Positions 37,907-47,761 are shown, counted from the first letter of the stretch. The stretch is 64,000 nucleotides of DNA from Ruegeria sp. HKCCSA071 (GCF_017872555.1 NZ_JAEDOX010000001.1:930001-994000), one strand, 5' to 3'. Notes: generated from the sequence alone by a model not told the origin. Translations and numbers: made by a program.

Positions 37907-38323
37907 ATGCGTGGACATTGTCTGTGCGGCAAGATCCGGTTCGAGGTCGACCCTCCGGTACTGTCATGCGTCACCTGCCATTGCGACAGTTGCCGTCGCC
38001 AATGCGCAGCGCCGATGACAACGTATTTCGGAGTTCGGGATGGCCATTGGCGGTGGACCGGTGAAGAGCCCAAGCATTTCAACTCCTCTCCCGGTGTCGA
38101 GCGCAGCTTCTGCGCGCACTGCGGCACGCCAATGTCCTTCCGTTCAACCGCCATGTCGGATGTGATGCACCTTTATGTCGCGACACTGGACTCTCCTGAC
38201 ACACTGGAACCTACGTTGCATGTCGCGCATGAAGAAAAGCTGAAATGGCTGAAATTGGAGGATGGTTTGCCCACCTGCATCGGGCCGGATTACACCAAGG
38301 TTCATCCCCTGCCCGACCGCTGA
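37907..38323 (+). CDS. GFA family zinc protein (glutathione-dependent formaldehyde-activating-like)
   Basis: 138 residues of the beta-tent Mss4/GFA fold. Zinc cysteines appear in HCLCGKIRF, SCVTCHCDSCRR and SFCAHCGTPMSF. The family name comes from Paracoccus Gfa, which binds S-hydroxymethylglutathione; most members have no proven substrate. It starts 20 bp after sdaA. Confidence 0.9.
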   Translation: MRGHCLCGKIRFEVDPPVLSCVTCHCDSCRRQCAAPMTTYFGVRDGHWRWTGEEPKHFNSSPGVERSFCAHCGTPMSFRSTAMSDVMHLYVATLDSPDTLEPTLHVAHEEKLKWLKLEDGLPTCIGPDYTKVHPLPDR

Positions 38324-38368
38324 CAACAGCGCTTCCCTCTGCGTCGCGAAACAGATAGCGTCGCGCTC

Positions 38369-39283
38369 ATGACCCAGGACAGACCCGTCTTTGGCATCTT
38401 TTTGATGCTTGGTTTTTGCGTGCTCGCACCCTTGGGGGATGCGATGGCGAAGCTGTTGGGTGAAACCACACCGCTGGGTCTGCTGGTCATGGTGCGTTTC
38501 GCGGTGCAAGCGGTGATCCTGATCCCCCTGGTTGCGGTGACGGGGCGACCCTGGCGGATGCGCGGCCGCATCCTGCGGCTGACCCTGCTACGGACGCTGC
38601 TGCATATCATCGGCATTTCGGCCATGTTCAGCGCGCTGCAATTCCTGCCCTTGGCGGATGCCGTTGCAATTGCCTTTGTCATGCCATTCATCATGCTGCT
38701 GCTGGGCAAATATGTTCTGGAGGAAGAGGTCGGTTCCCGCCGTCTTGCCGCCTGCGTCGTTGGGTTCATCGGCACATTGCTGGTCATTCAACCCAGCTTT
38801 GCCGAGGTGGGTGCACCTGCGTTGCTGCCACTGATCGTTGCCGTGGTTTTTGCCATGTTCATGCTGGTCACCCGGCAAGTCGCGAAAGAGTCCGATCCGG
38901 TGTCGTTGCAAGCCGTGTCCGGCGTATTTGCGACGATCCTTCTGGCACCGCTCCTTCTGATTGGCACGCAAATGAACATTCAGGAGCTCTCGATGACCCT
39001 GCCATCCAGCGATCTGAACTGGCTGCTGATTGCGATCGGGGTGTTGGGTACGGTCGCGCATCTGCTGATGACGTGGTCGCTGCGCTATGCGCCCTCTGCC
39101 ACACTGGCCCCGATGCAATATCTGGAAATCCCGGTTGCAACCCTGATCGGATGGGTGATTTTCAACGACCTGCCCGATGGATTGGCTGCGGCTGGCATCG
39201 TCATCACCATTGCCGCAGGCCTGTACGTCATTCTGCGCGAGCGGGCCAGCGCCCGGTCTGCCCCGACAGAAACACCTGCATAA
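38369..39283 (+). CDS. EamA/DMT family transporter
   Basis: 304 residues with ten membrane helices in two EamA repeats. The first ends VMPFIMLLLGKYVLEEEVGS and the second IGWVIFNDLPDGLAAAG. Substrate unknown. Its last 56 bases overlap, on opposite strands, the 3' end of the thiamine pyrophosphokinase gene; both C-termini look plausible for their families. Confidence 0.9.
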   Translation: MTQDRPVFGIFLMLGFCVLAPLGDAMAKLLGETTPLGLLVMVRFAVQAVILIPLVAVTGRPWRMRGRILRLTLLRTLLHIIGISAMFSALQFLPLADAVAIAFVMPFIMLLLGKYVLEEEVGSRRLAACVVGFIGTLLVIQPSFAEVGAPALLPLIVAVVFAMFMLVTRQVAKESDPVSLQAVSGVFATILLAPLLLIGTQMNIQELSMTLPSSDLNWLLIAIGVLGTVAHLLMTWSLRYAPSATLAPMQYLEIPVATLIGWVIFNDLPDGLAAAGIVITIAAGLYVILRERASARSAPTETPA

Positions 39284-39935
39284 GCGGATCAAGTGCTGTG
39301 CGCGGGATCATCACCAGCAGGCCCGGCCCATCCATCTTCAGCTCGACAGGCGCCAGTGCACGGTTGGATGTTCCCACCTGCCCGTCCGGCTGAAAGGCCA
39401 GATTATCAATCGGCCATTCCAGCCCGGTACTGCGCCCCGTCACCGGCTGCATCGGAAACAGCGAGACCACATCGCCGGGCGCAACCGGCAGCTTGATCTC
39501 TGGCGGCGCATGAAAAACCAGTTCACGTTCGCCCAGCAATATGCAGGCCTGATCCTGCCGCCGGACCAGAACGTTCAGAACGGCCAGTTGATGATCAAGT
39601 CGCCCGCCAAGAAACCCAGCCCCCAGAACCAGAGGAGCGTGCAGATTGCGCAGGGCCTTGTCGAAATCGGTGCTGTCCTGTTCGCGGATGGCAAACAGGC
39701 GATCCGTGGGAATTTTAGCTTGCGTCGCTTTGCTCAGCGAATCGAAGTCACCAATCACCGCATCGGGAATCCGGCCTGATTCTGTCAAAATGTCCGCTCC
39801 GCCATCGGCGGCAACGACCGAATTGACGCGATTCAGCACCAGATTCAGGTCTCCAGATCCGATAAATCCCCCTCCGAACAGCCCGATTGGATCGATAGAG
39901 CGTACAATTGGCTCGATTTTCCTAAGATTGGCCAT
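39228..39935 (-). CDS. Thiamine diphosphokinase
   Basis: Transfers pyrophosphate from ATP to thiamine to make ThDP. The 235 residues carry the family motifs VVAADGGADIL (about 40), AVIGDFDSLSK (about 60), STDFDKALRNL (about 90) and GGRLDHQLAVLNVL (about 110). ATG 39935 is preferred over an in-frame GTG ten codons upstream, though neither has a strong Shine-Dalgarno. It is divergent from the acidic protein gene and overlaps the DMT gene tail to tail by 56 bp. Confidence 0.9.
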   Translation of the reverse strand: MANLRKIEPIVRSIDPIGLFGGGFIGSGDLNLVLNRVNSVVAADGGADILTESGRIPDAVIGDFDSLSKATQAKIPTDRLFAIREQDSTDFDKALRNLHAPLVLGAGFLGGRLDHQLAVLNVLVRRQDQACILLGERELVFHAPPEIKLPVAPGDVVSLFPMQPVTGRSTGLEWPIDNLAFQPDGQVGTSNRALAPVELKMDGPGLLVMIPRTALDPLMQVFLSGQTGRWPARAE

Positions 39936-40058
39936 TTTTCCCGGATTTGGACACATTAAGACCACAAAATGATAGGTTCATGCATAAAGTTCAGAGCCTT
40001 CGTGTGCTCCCGATTCCGGGTAAGTGGGCTCTCGTAGTTTGTAAAGGACGTGCGTCTG

Positions 40059-41762
40059 ATGGTACAGAATAACAAGGTATTAACCGTTTCATATGGAACC
40101 TTCTCCTGCACTTTGGAAGGATTTGATGATTCCTTTGAAACGATGAAAGCCATCGCCGAGTATTTCCGCGATCTCGCAGCGGATGACCGTTACTTCGGTT
40201 CGGAACCCCCGCAACCTGATGCCGAAATGCTGACCCGCATCGCCCGGCGTGATGCATCACAGCGCGTCGAAGCCCGTCAGAACGAATCCGGCCTGTTGCT
40301 GCGTGCCACTCAGACAACCGAAGCGCCAGTTGCTGCTGAAGAACCGGCCCCGCACACGGCCGCAGTCAATGTAGCCGAAACTCCCGCTCATGTTCAGCCA
40401 CAACCGACCCCTGCGCAGACCGGGTTCGCCGAGGCAGAACCTGTCGCAGACACCCCGCCCCCGGCTGCTGACAGCATCGCGGCGAAACTGCAGCGTATTC
40501 GCGCGGTCGTCTCTCATTCCGATGTGCCCGCTGCCGAGTATTCCGAAGACGAAGACTCGTCTCTGCTGGCCAAATCCGCTCCTCCGGTAGATGCTGTGGC
40601 CGCCGCGTTTGAGGCTGGTGCTCTCAGCGCGGATGACTTTGCCGAACCCAAAGAGCCTGAAACCCAGGAAACCGAAGAACTGGCGGCACCTGCGGTTGAC
40701 AAGGCGCTTGACGAGGAGGCCGCGGAACCACAAGCGGCTGAGACAGTTGATGCGCTGATCCCCGAAGTTGCTGAAACTCAGATCGAAGAAACCGTTGACT
40801 TGCAGGTGCCCCTGACCCCCCAGCCCCTGCAAATCGACGAGATCGAAGACGCGCCGGTGGCGGATCAGTCCGCCGCCGAGCCTCTGTTGGCTGATCTCGA
40901 AGACGTTGCCGAAGACGATTTCGACGAAGAGGATGCCCCCAACATCCTCAACGTAGAAGACGTAGCAATTGAATCCGACGATGAACCGGTCGAGGACGAT
41001 CTGGCGCAGGGTGTTTTGACCGCAGACGACGAAATGCACCTGCTGACCGAAATATCCGAGATCGAACAGCACCTGTCCGGTCGTTCGAGCCAAAAACTGG
41101 CGGACGATGCGGATCCCGATCAGGATATGTCGCGCCTTATGGCAAAGACCGGCGAGCATATGGATGATCCCAGCAGCAGCGATGCGCGCGAAACCTATTC
41201 GCACCTGCGCACCGCTGTCGCTGCAACCGAAGCCGACCGCGACGGTCAGGCACGCTCGGAAGAGGCGGCCGACAAAGAATACCGCGGTGATCTGGCATCC
41301 GTGGTCAGCCCACGGCGACCCGAAATCAAGGTGACCAGCATGCGTCCGGCACCGGAAGCTCCGGCACCGCTCAAGCTGGTGGCCGAGCAACGGGTGGATG
41401 AGCACGGAACATCCGCAAACCCGGTCTCGCCACGTCGTGTCACTACAGACCAGGAAACATCCGGGTCCGAGGAAGGCGGTTTCGCACAGTTTGCACAGGA
41501 ACAGGGTGCGCAATCTCTGCCTGATCTTCTGGAAGCGGCTGCCGCCTATCTGTCCTTCATCGAAGGTCAGGAGCAGTTTTCGCGCCCGCAGCTGATGAAC
41601 AAAGTGCGTTCACTGAAACAGGATGAGTTCAATCGCGAAGAAAGCCTGCGTTCTTTTGGGCAGTTGCTGCGCGATGGTAAGATTGAGAAGGCCGGGGGCG
41701 GGCGTTTTGCGGCGTCCAACCTGATCGGTTTTCGCCCCGATGACGAGCGTGCCGTAGGCTGA
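40059..41762 (+). CDS. Large acidic low-complexity protein with conserved ends
   Basis: 567 residues. A folded-looking N-terminal domain (1-65: VLTVSYGTFSCTLEGFDDSF, then KAIAEYFRDLAADDRYFG) is followed by about 400 residues rich in Glu, Asp, Ala, Pro and Val, almost certainly disordered. A C-terminal domain (about 480-560) contains RPQLMNKVRSLKQDEFNREE and LLRDGKIEKAGGGRFAAS, which resembles a winged helix. No signal peptide or membrane helix. ATG 40059 has AAAGGA upstream. I know similar Rhodobacterales proteins only as hypothetical. A strong terminator follows, so it is a monocistronic unit. Confidence 0.85.
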   Translation: MVQNNKVLTVSYGTFSCTLEGFDDSFETMKAIAEYFRDLAADDRYFGSEPPQPDAEMLTRIARRDASQRVEARQNESGLLLRATQTTEAPVAAEEPAPHTAAVNVAETPAHVQPQPTPAQTGFAEAEPVADTPPPAADSIAAKLQRIRAVVSHSDVPAAEYSEDEDSSLLAKSAPPVDAVAAAFEAGALSADDFAEPKEPETQETEELAAPAVDKALDEEAAEPQAAETVDALIPEVAETQIEETVDLQVPLTPQPLQIDEIEDAPVADQSAAEPLLADLEDVAEDDFDEEDAPNILNVEDVAIESDDEPVEDDLAQGVLTADDEMHLLTEISEIEQHLSGRSSQKLADDADPDQDMSRLMAKTGEHMDDPSSSDARETYSHLRTAVAATEADRDGQARSEEAADKEYRGDLASVVSPRRPEIKVTSMRPAPEAPAPLKLVAEQRVDEHGTSANPVSPRRVTTDQETSGSEEGGFAQFAQEQGAQSLPDLLEAAAAYLSFIEGQEQFSRPQLMNKVRSLKQDEFNREESLRSFGQLLRDGKIEKAGGGRFAASNLIGFRPDDERAVG

Positions 41763-41780
41763 TCACGCTGGAAGTTTTCA

Positions 41781-41816
41781 AGCAAGGCCGGGTTAACCCC
41801 CGGCCTTTTTGCTTTT
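41781..41816 (+). terminator. Intrinsic terminator after the acidic protein gene
   Basis: AGCAAGGCCGGG / CCCGGCCTTTTTGC, a nearly perfect palindrome with a GTTAAC loop and a T-run within the 3' arm. It lies 19 bp after the stop. Confidence 0.88.
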
Positions 41817-41961
41817 GGCCCTTGGACCAAACGCCCGTCCTGAATGACAAAGCCCGAACGTTTCGACTGATACCAGACAGCCGACACTATACCGCCGAGG
41901 ACCGCGCGTTTTCCTGCGCAGTGCTCAGCAGGCCCGGTCATTCAGACATACCTGACGAGCG

Positions 41962-42198
41962 CTAGGACTGATCGGGGTCTTCTTTGCCGACGCCGCGAAA
42001 CACGAACTTGAACGGCAGGGCCCAAAGGATGCCCAGCACGACATAAACCAGTAACTCAATCCAGATCGGAGGACGCCCCAGCAAGTTCACGATCGTCACC
42101 ACGGCGATGATGTACAGCGGAAGACCAAGCACAAGGATCACCAGCGACCAGCGCCGGCGTGCCTTATAACTCAGCCCTGTCTTCTGTTTCTCGCGCAT
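41962..42198 (-). CDS. DUF2842 small membrane protein
   Basis: 78 residues. A basic N-terminus (KQKTGLSYKARRRW) precedes two membrane helices (about 16-38 and 45-65); the conserved LPFKFVFRGVG lies near the end. DUF2842 is an alphaproteobacterial family of unknown function. Its ATG overlaps the purA stop by one base (TGATG), so translation is coupled to purA. Confidence 0.85.
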   Translation of the reverse strand: MREKQKTGLSYKARRRWSLVILVLGLPLYIIAVVTIVNLLGRPPIWIELLVYVVLGILWALPFKFVFRGVGKEDPDQS

Positions 42199-43493
42199 CA
42201 GTCTGCAAAGGGGTCTGTCACCAGAATGGTGTCGTCCCGCTCCGGACTGGTGGACAAAAGCGCCACCGGGCATTCGATCAATTCTTCGACCCGACGCACA
42301 TATTTGATCGCATTTGCAGGTAAATCCGCCCAGCTGCGCGCGCCTTCGGTCGATTCGCTCCACCCCGGCATTTCTTCGTAAATCGGGGTACAGCGGGCTT
42401 GCTGATCAGCAGCGGTCGGAAGGTAATCCAAACGCTCGCCATCCAGCTCATACCCCGTGCAGATCTTAAGGGTCTCAAACCCGTCCAGAACATCCAGCTT
42501 GGTCAGCGATATGCCGTTCACGCCGCTGGTTGCGCAGGTCTGGCGCACCAGGCAGGCGTCGAACCAGCCGCAGCGGCGCTTGCGGCCTGTTGTCGTCCCG
42601 AATTCGTGCCCGCGTTCACCCAGCCGCTGACCGTCCGCGTCCTCCAACTCGGTCGGGAACGGCCCTTCTCCAACGCGGGTGGTATAGGCCTTAACAATGC
42701 CAAGCACGAAATTGATCGAGCCCGGACCGATTCCAACACCGGTTGCCGCCTGCCCCGCAATCACGTTTGACGAGGTCACGAAGGGATAGGTGCCAAAATC
42801 GATATCCAGCAGCGCACCCTGCGCCCCTTCAAACAGGATGCGTTTCCCGGCTTTGCGCTTTTCGTTCAGCACTTTCCAGACAGGCGCCGCAAACGGCAGA
42901 ATTTGTTGCGCGATCTCTTTGAGTTGAGCAATCAGCGCGTCGCGGTCAACCGGCTCGATACCCAGACCCTTGCGCAACGGATCGTGGTGTTGCAATGCGC
43001 GGTCCACGCGGGCCTCCAGCGTGGCTTCATCCGCCAGATCGGCAACGCGAACGGAACGCCGCCCAACCTTGTCTTCATAGGCCGGGCCGATTCCACGACC
43101 GGTTGTTCCGATCTTGGTGCCTTTGCTCGCAGCTTCTTCGCGCGCACGGTCCAACTCGCCGTGAATCGGCAGAATCAACGGCGTGTTTTCGGCAATCATC
43201 AGCGTGTCGGGAGTGATTTCAACACCCTGCGCGCGGATGGTTGCGATCTCATTGACCAGATGCCAGGGGTCCAGAACCACACCATTGCCGATAACGCTCA
43301 GCTTGCCGCCGCGTACTACACCCGAAGGAAGCGCGTGCAGCTTATAGACCTCACCGTCGATCACCAGCGTATGACCGGCATTGTGACCGCCCTGAAAACG
43401 CGCGATTACGTCCGCCCTTTCGCTGAGCCAGTCGACAATCTTGCCTTTTCCTTCGTCGCCCCATTGGGCGCCGACAACAACCACGTTGGCCAT
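42198..43493 (-). CDS. purA: Adenylosuccinate synthetase
   Basis: GTP-dependent conversion of IMP and aspartate to adenylosuccinate, the first committed step to AMP. The 431 residues begin [23 protein letters not shown], whose first half is the switch/P-loop. They also contain [53 protein letters not shown] (split region about 220-240) and [11 protein letters not shown]. Length and order are normal. Confidence 0.98.
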   Translation of the reverse strand: MANVVVVGAQWGDEGKGKIVDWLSERADVIARFQGGHNAGHTLVIDGEVYKLHALPSGVVRGGKLSVIGNGVVLDPWHLVNEIATIRAQGVEITPDTLMIAENTPLILPIHGELDRAREEAASKGTKIGTTGRGIGPAYEDKVGRRSVRVADLADEATLEARVDRALQHHDPLRKGLGIEPVDRDALIAQLKEIAQQILPFAAPVWKVLNEKRKAGKRILFEGAQGALLDIDFGTYPFVTSSNVIAGQAATGVGIGPGSINFVLGIVKAYTTRVGEGPFPTELEDADGQRLGERGHEFGTTTGRKRRCGWFDACLVRQTCATSGVNGISLTKLDVLDGFETLKICTGYELDGERLDYLPTAADQQARCTPIYEEMPGWSESTEGARSWADLPANAIKYVRRVEELIECPVALLSTSPERDDTILVTDPFAD

Positions 43494-43599
43494 ATCCGGT
43501 CCTTTTCGTGCTGAGTGATCAAACCCGGCTCATATAGCGGGCCAAAAACCGCAGGGAAACCGATATTTCGCCGCAGAGGAAAATCGCGCAAGCGCGCGA

Positions 43600-43710
43600 T
43601 GCCTCCGGCGGGGATATTTGCAGCCAGATGAAGAGCGGATCCCTTGCTTCATCTGGCTGTAAATATCCCGGGGGAGGCGCCCGGAACGGGCGGCGGGGGC
43701 AGAGCCCCCT
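43600..43710. repeat. Interspersed palindromic repeat element, copy C (inverted pair)
   Basis: Two copies of the ~32-bp core face each other: 43601-43633 (CCTCCGGCGGGGATATTTG... AGATGAAG) and 43647-43677 (CTTCATCTGGCTG...CCCGGGGGAGGC), about 90% complementary. A short hairpin GGGGGC-AGA-GCCCCC follows at 43695-43709. It occupies the gap between purA and the nitrile hydratase operon and could form a long cruciform or RNA hairpin. Confidence 0.82.
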
Positions 43711-43717
43711 AACACTG

Positions 43718-44047
43718 TCATCCTAAGTGGACAGGTTGCCCGTGCGGAGTGGTCAGGTAAGCCTCTTCCCAGGCCTGATGCACATCCTGCACATCTTTCG
43801 GCATGGCAGCGCCCTGTTCGGCCAGCAATGTCTCAAGCGTTTCCAGCCATGCGTGGAAGTAATCGTCACCGCCATCCAGTTCCCGGGCAAGTCCATTGCG
43901 TTTCAGTATCGCTGAAAAGCGCGCCGCCCAATCCGCCCATTCGAACCGCCCAGCCTCGTTCAGCGCGACGGTGACGGCAAAGACCTGAGCGTGCCAGGGC
44001 TGAGCAAAAACCGGCTCGGGGGCTCCGTATGAGATACAGTCGTTCAT
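43718..44047 (-). CDS. Nitrile hydratase accessory protein (activator)
   Basis: 109-residue homologue of the N-terminal part of the beta subunit. PVFAQPWHAQVFAVTVALNE near the start matches the beta subunit's [17 protein letters not shown]. In cobalt nitrile hydratases this small protein escorts the alpha subunit and brings in the cobalt. It overlaps nthB by 4 bases (ATGA). Third and last gene of the operon. Confidence 0.88.
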   Translation of the reverse strand: MNDCISYGAPEPVFAQPWHAQVFAVTVALNEAGRFEWADWAARFSAILKRNGLARELDGGDDYFHAWLETLETLLAEQGAAMPKDVQDVHQAWEEAYLTTPHGQPVHLG

Positions 44048-44721
44048 GCCGGTTGCAGGTAGCTTTGCCAGAGGTCCAGAACCACCTGGTCGGCGGGATG
44101 TTCGGGGGCGGCCCAGAGCTCAGATGTCGCAAAGGCCACTGCATAAATCGGCTCTGGCGCCTCACCCAACCCATGCGCATTGGAATCGGGCAGAACATGG
44201 GTTCCGTGCAGGCGCAGGATTCGCCCCCTGGCACCGGATGCATAAACAGGCAGGCGCGTGTGACCCCCATCCACGAGACGATTTGCTGCCGGTCGGACCG
44301 TGACAACCTCTTGCCCCACAGAAAACAGCGCCGCAACATTGGAAGGCCTGTCCGCAGGCCCGCCTTTGGCCAGCGCTGCGGACACCGCTTCCGCCTTGAG
44401 CGCTCTGTCTGCCAAGGGGTGCGGTTTGTCGCCACGCACGCCACGCAGATCTTCCAATGTCAGAACACCCTTTTCGACAAGCAGATCGGCCAGACCGGAT
44501 ATCCATTTCTCATAATACGAAAACCGGGTGTAGTCCTTCGGGGACAGGCGTTCGCGCGCGTGGCGTGAAACGTCGATGTTCCACTGCCCCAGAAAACCAG
44601 ATGCAAGTGTGACCGCAAGAGCGCGGGCGTGCCAGTCTTCAGCAAAGACCGGCGCATTCTCTGCCTCTGGACGTATCGGACCATCACCGAAACGGCCTCC
44701 CATATCGTGAACGCGGGTCAT
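44044..44721 (-). CDS. nthB: Nitrile hydratase beta subunit
   Basis: 225 residues beginning [14 protein letters not shown], the universal beta start. [17 protein letters not shown], then [20 protein letters not shown], and the C-terminal SH3-like barrel follow ([29 protein letters not shown] onwards, about 145-220). It pairs with the alpha subunit to hydrate nitriles to amides. Overlaps both neighbours by 4 bases. Confidence 0.94.
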   Translation of the reverse strand: MTRVHDMGGRFGDGPIRPEAENAPVFAEDWHARALAVTLASGFLGQWNIDVSRHARERLSPKDYTRFSYYEKWISGLADLLVEKGVLTLEDLRGVRGDKPHPLADRALKAEAVSAALAKGGPADRPSNVAALFSVGQEVVTVRPAANRLVDGGHTRLPVYASGARGRILRLHGTHVLPDSNAHGLGEAPEPIYAVAFATSELWAAPEHPADQVVLDLWQSYLQPA

Positions 44722-45332
44722 GCGGGCACCCTGGGAAGGCCAGTGCCGATCATGCTGTCGCGCGTCACAAGCGCGGTTAGTTCATCTTCGTTCATCCCGT
44801 CTGTGCCTTCAGGGCGCATGGGCAAGACAAGGTAGCGAATTTCGGCCGTCGAATCCCAAACCCGTACAGAGGTGTCTTGGGGCAAGGTGACGCCGAACTC
44901 GGCCAGCACCTTGCGCGGTTCTCGCACCGCGCGGGCTCGGTAGGCGTCGGACTTGTACCATCCGGGCGGGATACCCAGCAGTGGCCAAGGGTAACAGCTG
45001 CACAGGGTGCAGACGACCATGTTGTGCCGATCCGGTGTGTTCTCGACAACCACCATATGTTCGCCTTGGCGGCCATAATAGCCAAGGTCGGCTACGACCG
45101 GAGTGGCGTCTTCAAGCAGGGCGGCTTTGAAGGCAGGGTCGCTCCAGGCTTTGGCAACGACGCGCGCACCGTTTTGCGGCCCGATCCTGTTCTGATAGGT
45201 GTCGATGATCTCATCCAGAGCCGCCGGATCGATCAGCCCTTTGCGAGTCAGAATCGTCTCAAGCGCTTTGACGCGCAATGCGGGTTCGGGTGGCAACAGG
45301 GCATGCGGGTGGTCGTGATCGTCATGTGGCAT
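44718..45332 (-). CDS. nthA: Nitrile hydratase alpha subunit, cobalt type
   Basis: 204 residues. The metal claw is C-T-L-C-S-C (Cys108, Cys111, Ser112, Cys113) inside [15 protein letters not shown]. Thr rather than Ser after the first Cys marks the cobalt (not iron) class; two of the cysteines are normally oxidised to sulfenic and sulfinic acids. A His-rich start ([10 protein letters not shown]) could bind metal. ATG 45332 is chosen; a GTG 6 codons upstream (45350) is possible, and neither has a clear Shine-Dalgarno. First gene of alpha-beta-activator. Confidence 0.93.
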   Translation of the reverse strand: MPHDDHDHPHALLPPEPALRVKALETILTRKGLIDPAALDEIIDTYQNRIGPQNGARVVAKAWSDPAFKAALLEDATPVVADLGYYGRQGEHMVVVENTPDRHNMVVCTLCSCYPWPLLGIPPGWYKSDAYRARAVREPRKVLAEFGVTLPQDTSVRVWDSTAEIRYLVLPMRPEGTDGMNEDELTALVTRDSMIGTGLPRVPA

Positions 45333-45482
45333 GGCCGCAGCCTGCGTCACAACTCAACGCACTGTCCAGTCCCTTTGACGTGATGGGATACATCAAGGAA
45401 GTTGATGCCAACTCCTGACTTGCCCCCGCTGGCAAACTTGCATAAGTACCACGCGATACACGCCACGCTGTACAGGACCACC

Positions 45483-45845
45483 ATGGAAAACGTCGTTCTC
45501 ATCATCCATCTTCTTCTGGCTCTGGGCCTGATCGCCGTTGTCCTGATGCAGCGGTCTGAAGGCGGTGGCCTTGGCATGGGCGGTGGCGGTGGTGCGATGA
45601 CCGGTCGCGCGGCAGCGACGGCTTTGGGCAAGCTGACCTGGATACTTGCAGCGTGTTTCATCGTCACCTCGATCACGCTGACCATTCTTGCGGCTCAGAA
45701 ATCTTCGGGCAGCTCGGTAATCGACCGTCTGGGCGTTCCGGCACCGGCTTCGACCGAGGAAAGCGCACCGGCTATTCCGTCGGTTGATGATCTTCTGCCG
45801 CCGGCACAGGACGACAACGCGCCGCTGATCCCGCAGGCGGATTGA
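45483..45845 (+). CDS. secG: Preprotein translocase subunit SecG
   Basis: 120 residues with two membrane helices (3-22 and 55-74) around the conserved LMQRSEGGGLGMGGGGGAMTGR-type loop, and an extended acidic Pro-rich tail typical of alphaproteobacteria. Assists SecYE-driven export. ATG 45483 is set by the family N-terminus. It precedes pyrG, as is common in this order. Confidence 0.95.
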   Translation: MENVVLIIHLLLALGLIAVVLMQRSEGGGLGMGGGGGAMTGRAAATALGKLTWILAACFIVTSITLTILAAQKSSGSSVIDRLGVPAPASTEESAPAIPSVDDLLPPAQDDNAPLIPQAD

Positions 45846-45898
45846 TCCACAAAACCTAGAAACCTGAAAGAGGACTGCAACAGCATCTTGCGGTTCTC

Positions 45899-45927
45899 TT
45901 GCGCTTTTGGCGCGAATCCTTTATACG
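45899..45927 (+). promoter_or_regulatory. Possible pyrG promoter
   Basis: TTGCGC and TATACG are separated by 17 bp in the 160-bp secG-pyrG gap, about 80 bp upstream of the pyrG start. The -35 is weak, so pyrG may also be read through from secG. Confidence 0.35.
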
Positions 45928-46005
45928 TGAAGTCCCGTGATGCAGCGGTTTTTCGGAACCGCCGGGCAGCTGATTTTGACGTCTCACGGGAGCAGCCGAA
46001 AAACT

Positions 46006-47649
46006 ATGGCACGTTTTATTTTCATCACCGGTGGTGTGGTTTCGTCCTTGGGCAAAGGGCTGGCTTCGGCAGCTTTGGGCGCTTTGTTGCAGGCCCGCGG
46101 TTATTCGGTGCGTCTACGCAAGCTGGACCCCTATCTGAACGTCGATCCCGGCACGATGTCGCCCTTTGAGCATGGCGAAGTATTTGTCACTGATGATGGC
46201 GCCGAGACCGATCTGGACCTTGGCCATTACGAACGCTTCACCGGTGTCGCGGCACGCAAGACCGACTCGGTCAGTTCCGGGCGGATTTATTCAAACGTGC
46301 TGGAAAAGGAACGCCGCGGCGATTACCTCGGCAAGACCATTCAGGTGATCCCGCACGTCACCAACGAGATCAAGGATTTCATCGCCATCGGCGAGGATGA
46401 GGTTGATTTCATGCTGTGTGAGATTGGCGGTACCGTGGGTGACATCGAAGGCCTGCCCTTCTTTGAAGCCATCCGACAGTTCAGTCAGGACAAGCCGCGC
46501 GGTCAGTGCATCTTTATGCACCTGACGCTGCTGCCCTATATCAAGGCGTCCGGTGAGTTGAAAACCAAACCGACCCAACACTCGGTGAAAGAACTGCGCT
46601 CAATCGGTCTGGCCCCCGATATTCTGGTCTGCCGGTCCGAAGGGCCGATCCCGACCAAGGAACGGGAAAAGCTGGCCCTGTTCTGCAACGTGCGTCCAGA
46701 CAGCGTGATCGCAGCGCAGGACCTGTCCACCATTTACGACGCGCCGCTGGCCTATCACCGCGAGGGGCTGGATCAGGCCGTTCTGGATGCCTTCCAGATC
46801 AGCCCCGCCCCCAAGCCCGATCTGGCCAAATGGGAAGATGTCAGCGACCGCATCCACAACGCCGAAGGCGAAGTGAAAGTGGCAATTGTCGGCAAATACA
46901 CGCAACTTGAAGACGCCTATAAGTCGATTGCCGAGGCGCTGACCCATGGCGGTATGGCCAACCGCGTGAAGGTCAAGATCGAGTGGGTGGATGCCGAGGT
47001 TTTCGATACCGAAGACGCAGCCCCGCATCTGGAAGGCTTCCACGCCATCCTTGTCCCCGGTGGTTTTGGCGAGCGTGGCACCGAAGGCAAGATCAAGGCG
47101 GCGCAATACGCGCGCGAGCACAAGGTTCCCTATCTGGGCATTTGTCTTGGCATGCAGATGGCGGTGATCGAGGCCGCACGAAACGCTGCGGGTATCACCG
47201 AAGCCGGGTCCGAGGAATTCGACCATGAGGCCGGGAAGAAACGGTTTGAACCGGTGGTCTATCACCTCAAGGAGTGGGTACAGGGCAACCACAAGGTCGA
47301 GCGCAAGGTCGGCGATGACAAGGGCGGCACAATGCGCCTTGGCGCTTACAACGCAGTATTGGCGGACGGATCCAAAGTGGCCGAGGTCTATGGCGGCACG
47401 CAGATCGAGGAACGTCACCGCCACCGCTATGAGGTGGACATCAAGTATCGCGACAAACTTGAAAAAGCGGGCCTGAAGTTTTCGGGCATGTCGCCGGACG
47501 GACGTCTGCCCGAAATCGTGGAATGGGCGGATCACCCGTGGTTCATCGGCGTTCAGTACCATCCGGAACTGAAGTCCAAGCCGTTTGACCCGCATCCGCT
47601 GTTTCGCGAATTTGTGCGGGCCGCGAAAGACACCTCGCGCCTGGTTTGA
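46006..47649 (+). CDS. pyrG: CTP synthase
   Basis: Amidates UTP to CTP with glutamine and ATP. The 547 residues begin [18 protein letters not shown] (P-loop-like synthetase domain). [20 protein letters not shown] follows, then the glutamine amidotransferase domain with the nucleophile in [10 protein letters not shown] (Cys near residue 383) and catalytic His/Glu in GVQYHPE (about residue 517). Full length. ATG 46006 is preferred; 23 in-frame upstream codons are not family-like. Confidence 0.98.
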   Translation: MARFIFITGGVVSSLGKGLASAALGALLQARGYSVRLRKLDPYLNVDPGTMSPFEHGEVFVTDDGAETDLDLGHYERFTGVAARKTDSVSSGRIYSNVLEKERRGDYLGKTIQVIPHVTNEIKDFIAIGEDEVDFMLCEIGGTVGDIEGLPFFEAIRQFSQDKPRGQCIFMHLTLLPYIKASGELKTKPTQHSVKELRSIGLAPDILVCRSEGPIPTKEREKLALFCNVRPDSVIAAQDLSTIYDAPLAYHREGLDQAVLDAFQISPAPKPDLAKWEDVSDRIHNAEGEVKVAIVGKYTQLEDAYKSIAEALTHGGMANRVKVKIEWVDAEVFDTEDAAPHLEGFHAILVPGGFGERGTEGKIKAAQYAREHKVPYLGICLGMQMAVIEAARNAAGITEAGSEEFDHEAGKKRFEPVVYHLKEWVQGNHKVERKVGDDKGGTMRLGAYNAVLADGSKVAEVYGGTQIEERHRHRYEVDIKYRDKLEKAGLKFSGMSPDGRLPEIVEWADHPWFIGVQYHPELKSKPFDPHPLFREFVRAAKDTSRLV

Positions 47650-47672
47650 TCCCTGACTGTGTCGGACTGTCA

Positions 47673-47692
47673 CCCCACGTTGTTTCGTGGGG
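47673..47692 (+). terminator. Possible terminator hairpin after pyrG
   Basis: CCCCACG / CGTGGGG with a TTGTTT loop, 24 bp after the pyrG stop. No T-run follows, so termination efficiency is uncertain. Confidence 0.4.
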
Positions 47693-47761
47693 GCTGACCT
47701 CTTAACTGTGTGGAGAGGCAGGTTTTCTGCTTTTGCATTTCACGGTTTCAGGAGATTTCCG

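Noticed and set aside
40257-41513. 418-codon - strand ORF
   Set aside because: Created by the repetitive acidic codons of the 567-residue protein gene; Gly/Arg/Phe-rich shadow.
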